Positions 43,834 through 52,514 of a stretch of 64,000 nucleotides of DNA are shown in pieces (position 1 is the first letter of the stretch; every line of letters begins with the position of its first letter). Both the position numbers and the translations under genes were made by a program. Origin of the DNA: Idiomarina fontislapidosi. GTDB lineage: Bacteria > Pseudomonadota > Gammaproteobacteria > Enterobacterales > Alteromonadaceae. The stretch covers positions 1 to 64,000 of the forward strand of contig NZ_QJST01000006.1 of the NCBI RefSeq assembly GCF_003226255.1, given 5' to 3'. Under the pieces are notes generated by a model. The model was not told where the DNA came from and made no database searches. It was given only the letters and a program-made list of their open reading frames with translations.

Positions 43834-45012
43834 GAAAGCGGAACGGTATTTTGCCGGACTAAAGCGCGTCGTCATTAGCAAAATGGCGACGCCTACCACA
43901 ATATGAAAAGCCCATCCAAACTGATACTCACCACTTAAGTCTCTAAAAGCGCCGGTAACAAGCGGCATAATGCTGGCAAAGATGAAACCGATACCTTGCA
44001 TAAACGAAACAAGCCTGCCCGATTGTACCGGATCATCAATGTGATCCAGTGCCATTACAATACACAATGGGAATGCGCCACCTAAGCCAAAGCCGCATAG
44101 TGCTGACCATAGCCAAGGTGCTTGTTCGGGTAACCAGCATAAGCCGGCAAAGCCGGCCATTTGTGTCACGACCGCGAGCGCTAACCAGGGTCGCCTATCC
44201 ATGCTACGAGACAGTGTGGGTAGAATCAGTGCGCCCATCACTTGCACTAATGAGAACAATGCGAGTAAATTACCTGCCTGTTGTGTTGTCCAACCAAACT
44301 CACCATAAAAGGGCGCTATCCAAGCGATAAACCCTGCGTACCCTGCGTTGACCAATGCAAAGTAGGCTCCGAGTAACCAACTGCGACGAAATTTGAACGC
44401 TTTAAGCAGCTCATGACGGGGTGGAATATCAGCATGAGGCACTCGGTTGGCGGGAAGCAGCCAGAGACTCAGTGTCATGACGGCAAGCACCGACCAGCTG
44501 GCGAGTGCGATTGAATGCGAGCTAAATTGTGCATCAAGCCAAGGGGTTAAGACGGCACCGAGCGCGGCTCCACCCATCAGTGCAGCTGACCATAGTCCGG
44601 TCATCGCACCTAATCGATGTCGAAATTGTTGCTTGGTCAGTTCGGGAATGATGATGTGCAGTAACGCAATACCAAAGCCACCCACTACGGCACTTGTCAG
44701 GAGTGTTACTGTTGACGCAGGCCACGCTCTGATCGCCAAGCCGCCAATCAATACCAGCAAGCCGACGGCAATACCTCGTCGATAGCCGAGAGCGCGCGTC
44801 ATGCGTCCAGCAAATAGCGCCAGAATGCCTATCATCATGATAGGGATCGTGGTGAGCAGGGAGAAGCTACTGTAAGGCATCCCAGAAGCCTCTTGAAGCG
44901 CTTGGGTAAGCGGACCTATTGAGGTAAGCAGTGGGCGTAAGTTAAGCCCGAGTAATATCAGTAGTAGTGTTGCAAACCATACTCGTGTGTTGCCCTGCTG
45001 GGTGATGCTCAT
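43819..45012 (-). CDS. MFS transporter, CynX/NimT type
   Basis: A 397-residue major facilitator protein with twelve predicted helices. The N-terminus LLLILLGLNLRPLLTSIGPL is the signature of the CynX/NimT (cyanate and 2-nitroimidazole) group, and MMIGILALFAGRMTRALGYRRG is the loop between helices 2 and 3. The substrate is unknown. The Met at 45012 has AAGGA just before it and is preferred over the reading from 45042. Convergent with the TetR gene (15-base overlap at 3' ends), and divergent from gmk. Confidence 0.87.
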   Translation of the reverse strand: MSITQQGNTRVWFATLLLILLGLNLRPLLTSIGPLTQALQEASGMPYSSFSLLTTIPIMMIGILALFAGRMTRALGYRRGIAVGLLVLIGGLAIRAWPASTVTLLTSAVVGGFGIALLHIIIPELTKQQFRHRLGAMTGLWSAALMGGAALGAVLTPWLDAQFSSHSIALASWSVLAVMTLSLWLLPANRVPHADIPPRHELLKAFKFRRSWLLGAYFALVNAGYAGFIAWIAPFYGEFGWTTQQAGNLLALFSLVQVMGALILPTLSRSMDRRPWLALAVVTQMAGFAGLCWLPEQAPWLWSALCGFGLGGAFPLCIVMALDHIDDPVQSGRLVSFMQGIGFIFASIMPLVTGAFRDLSGEYQFGWAFHIVVGVAILLMTTRFSPAKYRSAFSVKR

Positions 45013-45141
45013 AGCGTCCTTGGCATTGCCTAAAAAGGTCATGATACTGATTTACCCACAAAGAGTGAATGTTAACTTTTTCCAAAACCCGTCGCGCGTG
45101 TTATTCTTGCTACCCATATAAAGCAAGGTACCGTGTTTTCT

Positions 45142-45768
45142 ATGGCAAATCACACTGGCAATTTATTTATCATTGCGGCTCCGAGTGGGGCAGGCAAATC
45201 GAGCCTTATTGGCGCATTGTTGAACAAATATAATGACGGCTCGATGCAGGTTTCTGTTTCTTGTACCACCCGTGCACCACGCCCAGGTGAGCATGACGGT
45301 GTTCATTACCACTTCCTGTCGGTCGAAGGGTTTGAAGAGCGGATCGAGAAAGGCGAGTTTTACGAGTGGGCAAAAGTTTTCGATAATTATTACGGCACAT
45401 CTAAAAAAGTGATCGAAGAAGGCTTAGCTGCCGGGATCGATATCTTCCTTGATATTGACTGGCAAGGTGCGCAGCAAGTGCGTGAACACCACCCAGATAC
45501 CTGTTCGATTTTTATTATGCCCCCTTGTTTGGCGACATTAGAACAGCGGCTCAGACGCCGCGGACAAGACAGTGATGAAGTGATTAGTAAGCGAATGGCG
45601 AAAGCCCAAGCGGAAATGTCGCATTATCATGAGTTTGATTACTTGCTGGTGAATGATAATTTTGACGATTCGCTCGCACAGCTCGAACACATTGTTTTAG
45701 CGCAACGAAATGCCATAGCGGTACAACAAGAACGCCATAAAGCGGTGATTAACGAATTACTTGGCTAA
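45142..45768 (+). CDS. gmk: Guanylate kinase
   Basis: A 208-residue kinase, normal Gmk size, phosphorylating GMP to GDP with ATP. The Walker A motif SAGKSS-like block reads APSGAGKSSLIGALL at residues 13-27; GMP-binding blocks are SCTTRAPRPGE and VHYHFLS, and DIDWQGAQQVREH follows. The ATG at 45142 is chosen over a GTG at 45133: it gives the usual short N-terminus (MANHTGNLF) and a better distance to AAGGTA. First gene of the gmk-rpoZ-spoT-ridA set. Confidence 0.97.
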   Translation: MANHTGNLFIIAAPSGAGKSSLIGALLNKYNDGSMQVSVSCTTRAPRPGEHDGVHYHFLSVEGFEERIEKGEFYEWAKVFDNYYGTSKKVIEEGLAAGIDIFLDIDWQGAQQVREHHPDTCSIFIMPPCLATLEQRLRRRGQDSDEVISKRMAKAQAEMSHYHEFDYLLVNDNFDDSLAQLEHIVLAQRNAIAVQQERHKAVINELLG

Positions 45769-45789
45769 TTGCGCTTATTTCCGTATAAT
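45761..45789 (+). promoter_or_regulatory. Promoter of rpoZ
   Basis: TTGGCT (45761-45766) and TATAAT (45784-45789) with a 17-base spacer. The -35 lies in the last codons of gmk and the start codon of rpoZ is 47 bases downstream of the -10. This gives rpoZ its own promoter beside any read-through from gmk. Confidence 0.75.
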
Positions 45790-45836
45790 TATTAGCCTTT
45801 CAAAAAATTTCACTCAGGTTGGATGGAGAGTAGAGC

Positions 45837-46109
45837 ATGGCTCGCGTAACTGTAGAAGACGCTGTTGACCGCGTAGGTAACCGTTTTGATTTGATCTTGC
45901 TTGCTGCACGCCGAGCGCGTCAGCTGTCAGTCCAAGGCAAAGATCCATTGGTTGAAACTAAAAACGAGAAGCCCACGGTTATCGCTTTACGCGAGATCGA
46001 GCAGGGTAAAATTGATGCTGATCGCTTAGACGCCGAGGAGCGTGTGGCGCAGCAAGAAGCAGACGCAGAAGAAATGCGCGCAGTTGATGCGCTGCGTCGC
46101 GTTGAATAA
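45837..46109 (+). CDS. rpoZ: RNA polymerase omega subunit
   Basis: A 90-residue protein with the full RpoZ pattern: [30 protein letters not shown] (shown in parts: the VEDA start, [16 protein letters not shown]), then [15 protein letters not shown]. It helps assemble RNA polymerase and is needed for the response to ppGpp. Located between gmk and spoT as in other gammaproteobacteria; followed by a strong terminator, so spoT probably has its own promoter or depends on read-through. Confidence 0.98.
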   Translation: MARVTVEDAVDRVGNRFDLILLAARRARQLSVQGKDPLVETKNEKPTVIALREIEQGKIDADRLDAEERVAQQEADAEEMRAVDALRRVE

Positions 46110-46165
46110 ATTTATTAACAGCTAAAGGGGTGACCCTTTAAGTTGCATGAGCTCGCACTCATACT

Positions 46166-46197
46166 AAAAGCCAACGGTGTATTCCGTTGGCTTTTTT
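46166..46197 (+). terminator. Intrinsic terminator after rpoZ
   Basis: CCAACGG (46171-46177) pairs with CCGTTGG (46184-46190), extended by AAAAG/CTTTT, over a 6-base loop, ending in a T run. It separates rpoZ from spoT. Confidence 0.9.
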
Positions 46198-46282
46198 GTC
46201 TTTTGCTCTTATGCTGTCAGAAAGCGTCGGTATTTTAACGCAGTAAACACGTTACCTAGTCGCCCACAAATGGAGTCATTCG

Positions 46283-48388
46283 GTGTATTTATTTGAAGGC
46301 CTGAAGAATCAAATAAGTGAGTACTTGCCAAGCGATCAAGTGGATCGTGTTGAACACGCCTTTAAAGTGGCCAAGGATGCCCACAGTAGCCAAAAGCGCA
46401 GTAGCGGTGAGCCCTATATAACGCACCCTGTTGCTGTTGCCAGTTTACTTGCGGATATGCGTCTTGATCACGAAACTTTGATGGCGGCATTGCTACACGA
46501 TGTGATCGAAGATACTGAGATCAAAGAGGAAGACCTGGCCGAAATGTTTGGGTCCACGGTGGCTTCGTTGGTCGAAGGCGTCTCGAAACTGGATAAATTG
46601 CAGTTTAACTCAAAAGAAGAAGCGCAAGCTGAAAACTATCGCAAAATGATTATGGCGATGACGCAGGATATCCGCGTCATTCTTATCAAACTGGCCGATC
46701 GTACACACAACATGCGCACTATCCAGCATTTACGTCCCGACAAACGGCGTCGAATTGCTCGCGAGACGTTAGAGATATATGCGCCATTGGCTCATCGTTT
46801 GGGTATCCATGATGTAAAAAATGAGTTGGAGCGACTTGGGTTTTGGGCTTTGTTTCCTTGGCGTGCTCAGTTACTCGAATCTGAGGTTAAAAAAGCGCGC
46901 GGTAATCGCCGTGAGTTTATGGACCGTGTTCAACAAGAGATCCATGCGCGACTTGAGGGTAATCAAATCAGCGCGCGCGTGATGGGTCGTGAGAAGCATC
47001 TGCACAGTATTTATCGCAAGATGTTGAACAAAGAGCTGCGCTTTAATCAAGTCATGGATATTTACGCCTTTCGTGTGATTGTTGACTCCGTTGATACTTG
47101 TTATCGGGTACTTGGGGCGCTGCATAACTTGTATAAGCCGATTGAAACTCGATTTAAAGATTATATCGCTATCCCTAAGTCGAACGGTTACCAGTCATTG
47201 CACACGTCTTTAAAGGGGCCACACGGTGTACCGGTTGAGATTCAGATTCGTACAGAAGAGATGGATTTGATGGCGGATCGCGGTGTTGCAGCGCATTGGT
47301 TATACAAGAATAATGATGATTCGGGTACGACCGCGCAAGTGCGTGCGCGTAAGTGGATGCAAAGTTTATTGGAGCTGCAGCAAAGTGCTGGAAGCTCGTT
47401 TGAATTCATCGAAAATGTGAAGTCAGACTTATTTCCGGATGAGATTTACGTGTTTACTCCGGACGGACGCATTGTGGAGTTACCGCAAGGTGCCACCGCC
47501 GTCGACTTTGCTTATGCGGTGCATACTGATGTGGGTAATACCTGTGTTGGTGCGCGTGTTAATCATCGTACATATTCGCTCAGTAAACCGTTAGAGACAG
47601 GGCAAACCGTTGAAATTAAAACCGTACCTGGCTCACGTCCTAATATTGCTTGGCTGAACTTTGTGGTCACAGGTAAAGCACGCGCTAAGATCCGGCAGTT
47701 TTTGAAAGGTCAGCAAGCGTCAGAAGCAGAGCATTTAGGTGAACGTCTATTGCGCTCGGCATTGGGCTCGTTGAGCTATGATGAAATCCCTAATGCGGAA
47801 TTTGAGCGGGTCATAGCCGAACTCAAACTCGAAACTCGTGCCGAGCTATTAAAGCAGATTGGTCTGGGCAACCTAATGTCCTTGGCGGTCGCTAAGCGCT
47901 TAATGGGTGAACTGCAGCCGTTAAAAGATGAGAGCTTAAGTCGTAAGAGCCTATCCATTAAAGGTGCTGAAGGGCTGCTAGTAAGTTTTGCCAAGTGCTG
48001 TCGCCCGATTCCAGGTGATGACATTATTGCGCATGTGAGTCCAGGTAAAGGTTTGGTCATTCATCGCCGTGAATGTAAGAACGTACGAGGTCACGAAGAT
48101 GAGCCGGGTCGTTATTTCCCTGTCGAGTGGGACAACAACCCAGAAGCTGAATTTATTTCGGAGATTAGAATCGAGATTATTAACCACCAAGGCGCATTAG
48201 CGAAGCTGACTTCAGCTATTGCGACCACAGGGTGTAATATCGACGGTCTCAAAACTGAAGAAATCGATGCCAACATTTATTTTATTGATGTGGCACTGAC
48301 CATTAAAAATAGAAAGCATCTCGCTGATGTGATTCGTCATATCCGTAAGATGCCTGATGTACAGCGCGTGACGCGCTTAAGGAAGTAA
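46283..48388 (+). CDS. spoT: Bifunctional (p)ppGpp synthetase/hydrolase SpoT
   Basis: A 701-residue protein aligning with E. coli SpoT from the first residue ([16 protein letters not shown]), read from a GTG start with TGGAG upstream. The hydrolase domain is intact ([10 protein letters not shown] near residue 72). The synthetase region contains [20 protein letters not shown] and [14 protein letters not shown] ([19 protein letters not shown]) and C-terminal ACT domains follow. It balances synthesis and breakdown of ppGpp during starvation. Next to rpoZ and directly upstream of ridA (one base apart). Confidence 0.97.
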   Translation: MYLFEGLKNQISEYLPSDQVDRVEHAFKVAKDAHSSQKRSSGEPYITHPVAVASLLADMRLDHETLMAALLHDVIEDTEIKEEDLAEMFGSTVASLVEGVSKLDKLQFNSKEEAQAENYRKMIMAMTQDIRVILIKLADRTHNMRTIQHLRPDKRRRIARETLEIYAPLAHRLGIHDVKNELERLGFWALFPWRAQLLESEVKKARGNRREFMDRVQQEIHARLEGNQISARVMGREKHLHSIYRKMLNKELRFNQVMDIYAFRVIVDSVDTCYRVLGALHNLYKPIETRFKDYIAIPKSNGYQSLHTSLKGPHGVPVEIQIRTEEMDLMADRGVAAHWLYKNNDDSGTTAQVRARKWMQSLLELQQSAGSSFEFIENVKSDLFPDEIYVFTPDGRIVELPQGATAVDFAYAVHTDVGNTCVGARVNHRTYSLSKPLETGQTVEIKTVPGSRPNIAWLNFVVTGKARAKIRQFLKGQQASEAEHLGERLLRSALGSLSYDEIPNAEFERVIAELKLETRAELLKQIGLGNLMSLAVAKRLMGELQPLKDESLSRKSLSIKGAEGLLVSFAKCCRPIPGDDIIAHVSPGKGLVIHRRECKNVRGHEDEPGRYFPVEWDNNPEAEFISEIRIEIINHQGALAKLTSAIATTGCNIDGLKTEEIDANIYFIDVALTIKNRKHLADVIRHIRKMPDVQRVTRLRK

Positions 48389-48389
48389 A

Positions 48390-48782
48390 ATGTCTAAGGT
48401 AATTATTGCAACAGATAAAGCGCCTGCGGCCATTGGCACCTATTCGCAAGCGGTAAAAATTGGCACCACTGTTTATCTTTCCGGCCAAATCCCACTTGAC
48501 CCAGAAACAATGGAACTGGTGTCAGAAGACTTTGAGCAGCAAGCTGAGCAAGTGTTTAAAAACCTAGCGGCTGTGTGTGAGGCTGCTGGCGGTGAGCTTC
48601 AAGATATGGTGAAAGTACAAATCTACTTAACGGATTTGGGCGAATTTGCCATTGTTAATGAAGTCATGGCTCGCCACTTTAGCAAGCCATACCCCGCGCG
48701 CGCAGCGATTGGTGTTAAACAATTGCCTAAAGGTGCGCAGATTGAGATTGATGGTATTCTCGAGCTGCCTAGCACCAATTAG
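48390..48782 (+). CDS. ridA: 2-iminobutanoate/2-iminopropanoate deaminase RidA
   Basis: A 130-residue RidA protein. Typical blocks are [12 protein letters not shown] near residue 13, [10 protein letters not shown] near 31, and [21 protein letters not shown], in which the conserved Arg binds the carboxylate of the imine and the Glu positions water. It destroys reactive 2-aminoacrylate-derived imines formed by PLP enzymes. It begins one base after spoT and is probably cotranscribed with it. A terminator follows. Confidence 0.97.
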   Translation: MSKVIIATDKAPAAIGTYSQAVKIGTTVYLSGQIPLDPETMELVSEDFEQQAEQVFKNLAAVCEAAGGELQDMVKVQIYLTDLGEFAIVNEVMARHFSKPYPARAAIGVKQLPKGAQIEIDGILELPSTN

Positions 48783-48790
48783 TTCTCGAT

Positions 48791-48822
48791 AGAAGCGGTC
48801 TAAGTGACCGCTTCTGTTTGTT
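48791..48822. terminator. Bidirectional terminator between ridA and the NhaC-type gene
   Basis: AGAAGCGGTC (48791-48800) pairs with GACCGCTTCT (48806-48815) over a 5-base loop, followed by GTTTGTT. The right arm lies in the last codons of the convergent antiporter gene. Confidence 0.75.
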
Positions 48823-50149
48823 CTGGCACGCGATCCTCAAGTGGTCTACGCCAGATAATAATCGCCAAGGCAACGGCTCCCAGAATAAAACAGTAACCGG
48901 TATGGATGCTGACCGATAAAGGCGAGATACCAAAGCTCGCGCCCATCAATAATGCCTGTGCGCCATACGGCAACGCACCTTGAACAACACATGCGAAGAT
49001 ATCCAATAAGCTGGCGCTTTGGCGCGCGGCAAGGTTACCTTTTTTAGCTAAACGTGAACTGACCTCGCCTGCTAAAAGAATGCTTACCGTGTTATTGGCA
49101 ACGCACAAGTTCGTTAATGACGTAAGACCCGCAACCCCAAAGGCAGAAGACCGCTGCTTATGCTTGCTAATACGGCTCGTCACCGCTTCAACAGCTTTAG
49201 CGAGAAACGCTAAGCCACCTTGTTGGCGAATGAGGCCTGATAAGCCACCAATCAGTAACGAAAGCAAGAAGATTTCCTGCATCGACGAGAAACCATCATA
49301 AATATCTTGGCTGAACTTAACCCACTCGTAATCCACTGCAACCATGCCAAACGCCGCCGCGAGCACAATGCCTAAACCCAGTACCGCAAATACATTCAGT
49401 CCCATGACAGCGAGTACGATAATGGCAAAGTAAGGAATACACAGCCAAAGATTGGCTTCAGGGATATTCAGTGGCGCATTACTCGTGTCATAGCTGATTA
49501 ACCAAATCAGAGTGATGACAGCGGCAGGAATCGCAATTTTTAAGTTTGCCTTAAACTTGTCTCGCATACTGCACCCTTGGGTGCGCGTAGCGGCAATGGT
49601 GGTGTCGGAAATAATAGAAAGGTTATCACCAAACATCGCGCCGCTGACCAACACGCCAGCTAATAACGGTAAGCTTATGTCGGTTGCCTCGCCGATACCG
49701 AGTGCGACCGGTGCAAGCGCGGCAAGCGTCCCCATTGAGGTACCCATGGCGGTCGAGATTACGCCTGCGATGATGAACAGACCGGGCAACAAAAATGAGG
49801 CGGGAATAATACCTAACCCCAGTGCGACCATGGCATCAACACCGCCTGTCGCCTCGGCAACAGTCGAGAATGCACCCGCCAGCAGGTAGATCATACACAT
49901 GGTGACAATGTTACTGTCGCCGACACCGGCTACGAATGTCGCAATGCGTTCTTCAAATGCTTGTTTACTCAGCAGAATACCCAAAGCAATCGCGGGTAAG
50001 ATGGCTACCGGGCTCGGTAACTGATAAAACGCGTACTCAACACCTTCCGACTGAAAGTAAATACCAGTTCCTAAAAATAGCGCGAGGAACAAGGCAAGCG
50101 GCAATAATGCCTTAGCGCTAGCAGGTTGCGCGGGAATTTGTGACGACAT
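48800..50149 (-). CDS. NhaC family Na+/H+ antiporter-like protein
   Basis: A 449-residue membrane protein with about twelve helices. The conserved blocks of the NhaC group are present: STAMGTSMGTLAALAPVALGIG near residue 130, GAMFGDNLSIISDTTIAATRTQGC around 170-193, and LTSLTNLCVANNTVSILLAG near 345. Some members (MleN) exchange malate and lactate with sodium and protons, so the transported organic solute, if any, is open. Sodium export suits a marine cell. It interrupts the otherwise ancestral spoT-trmH-recG order. Confidence 0.88.
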   Translation of the reverse strand: MSSQIPAQPASAKALLPLALFLALFLGTGIYFQSEGVEYAFYQLPSPVAILPAIALGILLSKQAFEERIATFVAGVGDSNIVTMCMIYLLAGAFSTVAEATGGVDAMVALGLGIIPASFLLPGLFIIAGVISTAMGTSMGTLAALAPVALGIGEATDISLPLLAGVLVSGAMFGDNLSIISDTTIAATRTQGCSMRDKFKANLKIAIPAAVITLIWLISYDTSNAPLNIPEANLWLCIPYFAIIVLAVMGLNVFAVLGLGIVLAAAFGMVAVDYEWVKFSQDIYDGFSSMQEIFLLSLLIGGLSGLIRQQGGLAFLAKAVEAVTSRISKHKQRSSAFGVAGLTSLTNLCVANNTVSILLAGEVSSRLAKKGNLAARQSASLLDIFACVVQGALPYGAQALLMGASFGISPLSVSIHTGYCFILGAVALAIIIWRRPLEDRVPEQTEAVT

Positions 50150-50279
50150 AAGTGACCTTTAAGGTAATTCAATTGTTTTGTTTAGACGTCCAGAAGTTTA
50201 TATAGCTAATTGATGTGATGCAACCTTTATTAAAAACCGTGTACACTACTCGTATAGTAATTGGCGTAAAGAGGCAAGT

Positions 50280-51809
50280 ATGAGCCCAGAAGAATTGCAT
50301 CTGCAAATACGTAATCTCCGATTAGATGATTACGAGCAGTTAAAAGAGTTAATGGATGCCATCTACACCGATATCGGTGGTGCGTGGAGTCGTTTTACCA
50401 TCGAGAAGTTAATTAAAGACTTCGCGGAGGGACAGTTTTGCCTCGAAGATAATGGTCGCATCATTGGTGTCGCGTTGACCGTTAAAGTGGCTTATAACAA
50501 GTTCTCGAACCCGCATACCTATGATGATCTGATTGGTCATCGCGAGGCGATCCTGAATGATAAAAAAGGCGATGCTTTGTATGGTTTGGATGTATTGATT
50601 CATCCTGACTACCGTGGCTATCGTTTAGGTCGTCGGTTGTATGACGCGCGTAAAGAACTGTGTCGTCAGAAAAACCTGCGCGCGATATTGGCGGGTGGGC
50701 GTATCGTGAACTATCACAAGTATTCGAACGACTTGTCGCCGTCACAGTATTTAGACAAAGTACAACGTCGCGAAATTTATGATCCTATCCTTACCTTCCA
50801 ACTCGCAAACGACTTTAGTGTGAAGCGTTTACTGGGTAAATATTTGCCTGAGGACGAGCGCTCGCGTGGTTTTGCGACATTGTTGGAGTGGAACAACTTT
50901 TTATACGATCCCTCAACCAATATGCTGAACACGCGCGTCCAGAATGTGCGTGTGGGTGCAGTTCAGTGGCAAATGCGTTCGGTTGAGTCGGTGGATGAGT
51001 TGTTGCAGCAGGTCGAGTACTTTGTCGATGCCTTGTCGAGCTATCAAAGTGACTTTGCTGTGTTGCCGGAATTCTTTAATGCGCCACTCATGGGGCTTAC
51101 GGATCAAAGCCAGCAAATGAATGCGATTCGCTTCTTAGCGGGCTTCACCGAGCGGTTTAAGCGCGAAATGTCGCAAATGGCAGTCAGTTATAACGTGAAC
51201 ATCATTACGGGCTCGATGCCACTGCAAGAGGGGGATAGTATCTATAACGTATCTTACCTCTGTCGTCGCGATGGTTCTGTCGAAGAACAGCGTAAACTGC
51301 ATATTACTCCGCACGAAAAGCGCGACTGGGTCATCGAAGGTGGTGACGATGTGCGTGTGTTCGACACGGATGCCGGACGTGTCGGTATTTTGATTTGTTA
51401 TGATGTAGAGTTCCCTGAGCTGGGTCGCATCATGGCTGAAGAAGGTCTTGAGATCCTGTTCGTGCCGTTCTGGACAGACACGCGTAATGCATACCTGCGT
51501 GTTCGCCATTGTGCTCAAGCACGTGCGGTTGAGAATGAGTGTTACGTGGTTATCTGCGGTAGCGTAGGCAACTTGCCAGAAGTCGAAAGCTTAGACGTAC
51601 AGTATGCTCAGTCAGCGGTATTCTCGCCATCAGATTTCGCTTTCCCGCATGATGCGGTGATGTCTGAGACCACACCAAACACTGAAATGTTGATGTTCTC
51701 GGATTTGAACTTGGACGAGCTGCGCTATCTGCATCATGAGGGCTCGGTGACCAACAAGAAAGATCGTCGTACTGATATTTACGACGTGGTTCGAAAGCAT
51801 AGAAGTTAA
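50280..51809 (+). CDS. GNAT acetyltransferase-carbon-nitrogen hydrolase fusion
   Basis: A 509-residue protein joining two enzymes. The N-terminal GNAT domain (about residues 8-205) has LDVLIHPDYRGYRLGRRLYD with the acetyl-CoA loop. The C-terminal nitrilase-superfamily domain (about 225-490) has the full triad: Glu in FAVLPEFFN, Lys in RKLHITPHEK and Cys373 in ILICYDVEFPE. Fused proteins like this are known in several bacterial groups, but their substrate is not known. Followed 9 bases later by trmH, so it forms the first gene of a trmH-recG unit here. Confidence 0.92.
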   Translation: MSPEELHLQIRNLRLDDYEQLKELMDAIYTDIGGAWSRFTIEKLIKDFAEGQFCLEDNGRIIGVALTVKVAYNKFSNPHTYDDLIGHREAILNDKKGDALYGLDVLIHPDYRGYRLGRRLYDARKELCRQKNLRAILAGGRIVNYHKYSNDLSPSQYLDKVQRREIYDPILTFQLANDFSVKRLLGKYLPEDERSRGFATLLEWNNFLYDPSTNMLNTRVQNVRVGAVQWQMRSVESVDELLQQVEYFVDALSSYQSDFAVLPEFFNAPLMGLTDQSQQMNAIRFLAGFTERFKREMSQMAVSYNVNIITGSMPLQEGDSIYNVSYLCRRDGSVEEQRKLHITPHEKRDWVIEGGDDVRVFDTDAGRVGILICYDVEFPELGRIMAEEGLEILFVPFWTDTRNAYLRVRHCAQARAVENECYVVICGSVGNLPEVESLDVQYAQSAVFSPSDFAFPHDAVMSETTPNTEMLMFSDLNLDELRYLHHEGSVTNKKDRRTDIYDVVRKHRS

Positions 51810-51818
51810 AGGCTATCG

Positions 51819-52511
51819 ATGAGTCCAAAACGTTATCAACGTATTACAGAGATGCTGGCGCTTCGCCAGCCTGATCTAACGGTCATCATGGAAGGTGTGC
51901 ACAAACAGCATAATTTGTCGGCTGTGGTGCGCACGGCGGATGCGGTTGGTGTACACGAAATGCATGCCATTTGGCTGAGTAGCAAAATGCGTATCTCAGG
52001 TGGCACCGCGTTAGGGAGTCAAAATTGGGTTAATGTTCACCATCATAGCCAGCTTACACCCGCAATTGAGCAAATTAAGCAACAGGGCATGCAAGTGGTG
52101 GTGACGCACCTGTCTGACCAGGCTGTGGACTTCAGAGAAGTGGATTATACCCAGCCGACGGCGATTTTGTTGGGTCAGGAAAAACATGGAGCAACTGAAG
52201 AGGCGCTGCAGGTTGCTGATCATCATGTAAAAATTCCGATGGTGGGTATGGTGCAGTCATTGAACGTATCGGTGGCAGGCGCTGTGATGCTGTATGAGGC
52301 ACAACGACAGCGTCAGCAAGCGGGTATGTATGACGCGATGCGACTCAGTGATACTGAGCGGCACCGTGTTCTGTTCGAGGGCGGTCACCCGATTTACGCT
52401 AAAGCGTGCAAACGTAAAGGTCTGCCTTATCCGCCGTTAGATGATCAGGGTCAAATCATTGCGGATGATGAGTGGTGGCTTGCCATGCGTGCAGCAAAAA
52501 AGCGAGCGTAA
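51819..52511 (+). CDS. trmH: tRNA (guanosine-18-2'-O)-methyltransferase TrmH
   Basis: A 230-residue SpoU-type methyltransferase of normal TrmH length. The three SPOUT motifs are NLSAVVRTADAVGVHE (motif 1, catalytic Arg), ILLGQEKHGATEEAL (motif 2) and IPMVGMVQSLNVSVAGAVML (motif 3), which form the knotted SAM site. It methylates the ribose of G18 in the tRNA D-loop. It lies between the GNAT-nitrilase gene and recG, 3 bases before recG, in the ancestral trmH-recG pair. Confidence 0.95.
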   Translation: MSPKRYQRITEMLALRQPDLTVIMEGVHKQHNLSAVVRTADAVGVHEMHAIWLSSKMRISGGTALGSQNWVNVHHHSQLTPAIEQIKQQGMQVVVTHLSDQAVDFREVDYTQPTAILLGQEKHGATEEALQVADHHVKIPMVGMVQSLNVSVAGAVMLYEAQRQRQQAGMYDAMRLSDTERHRVLFEGGHPIYAKACKRKGLPYPPLDDQGQIIADDEWWLAMRAAKKRA

Positions 52512-52514
52512 CCG

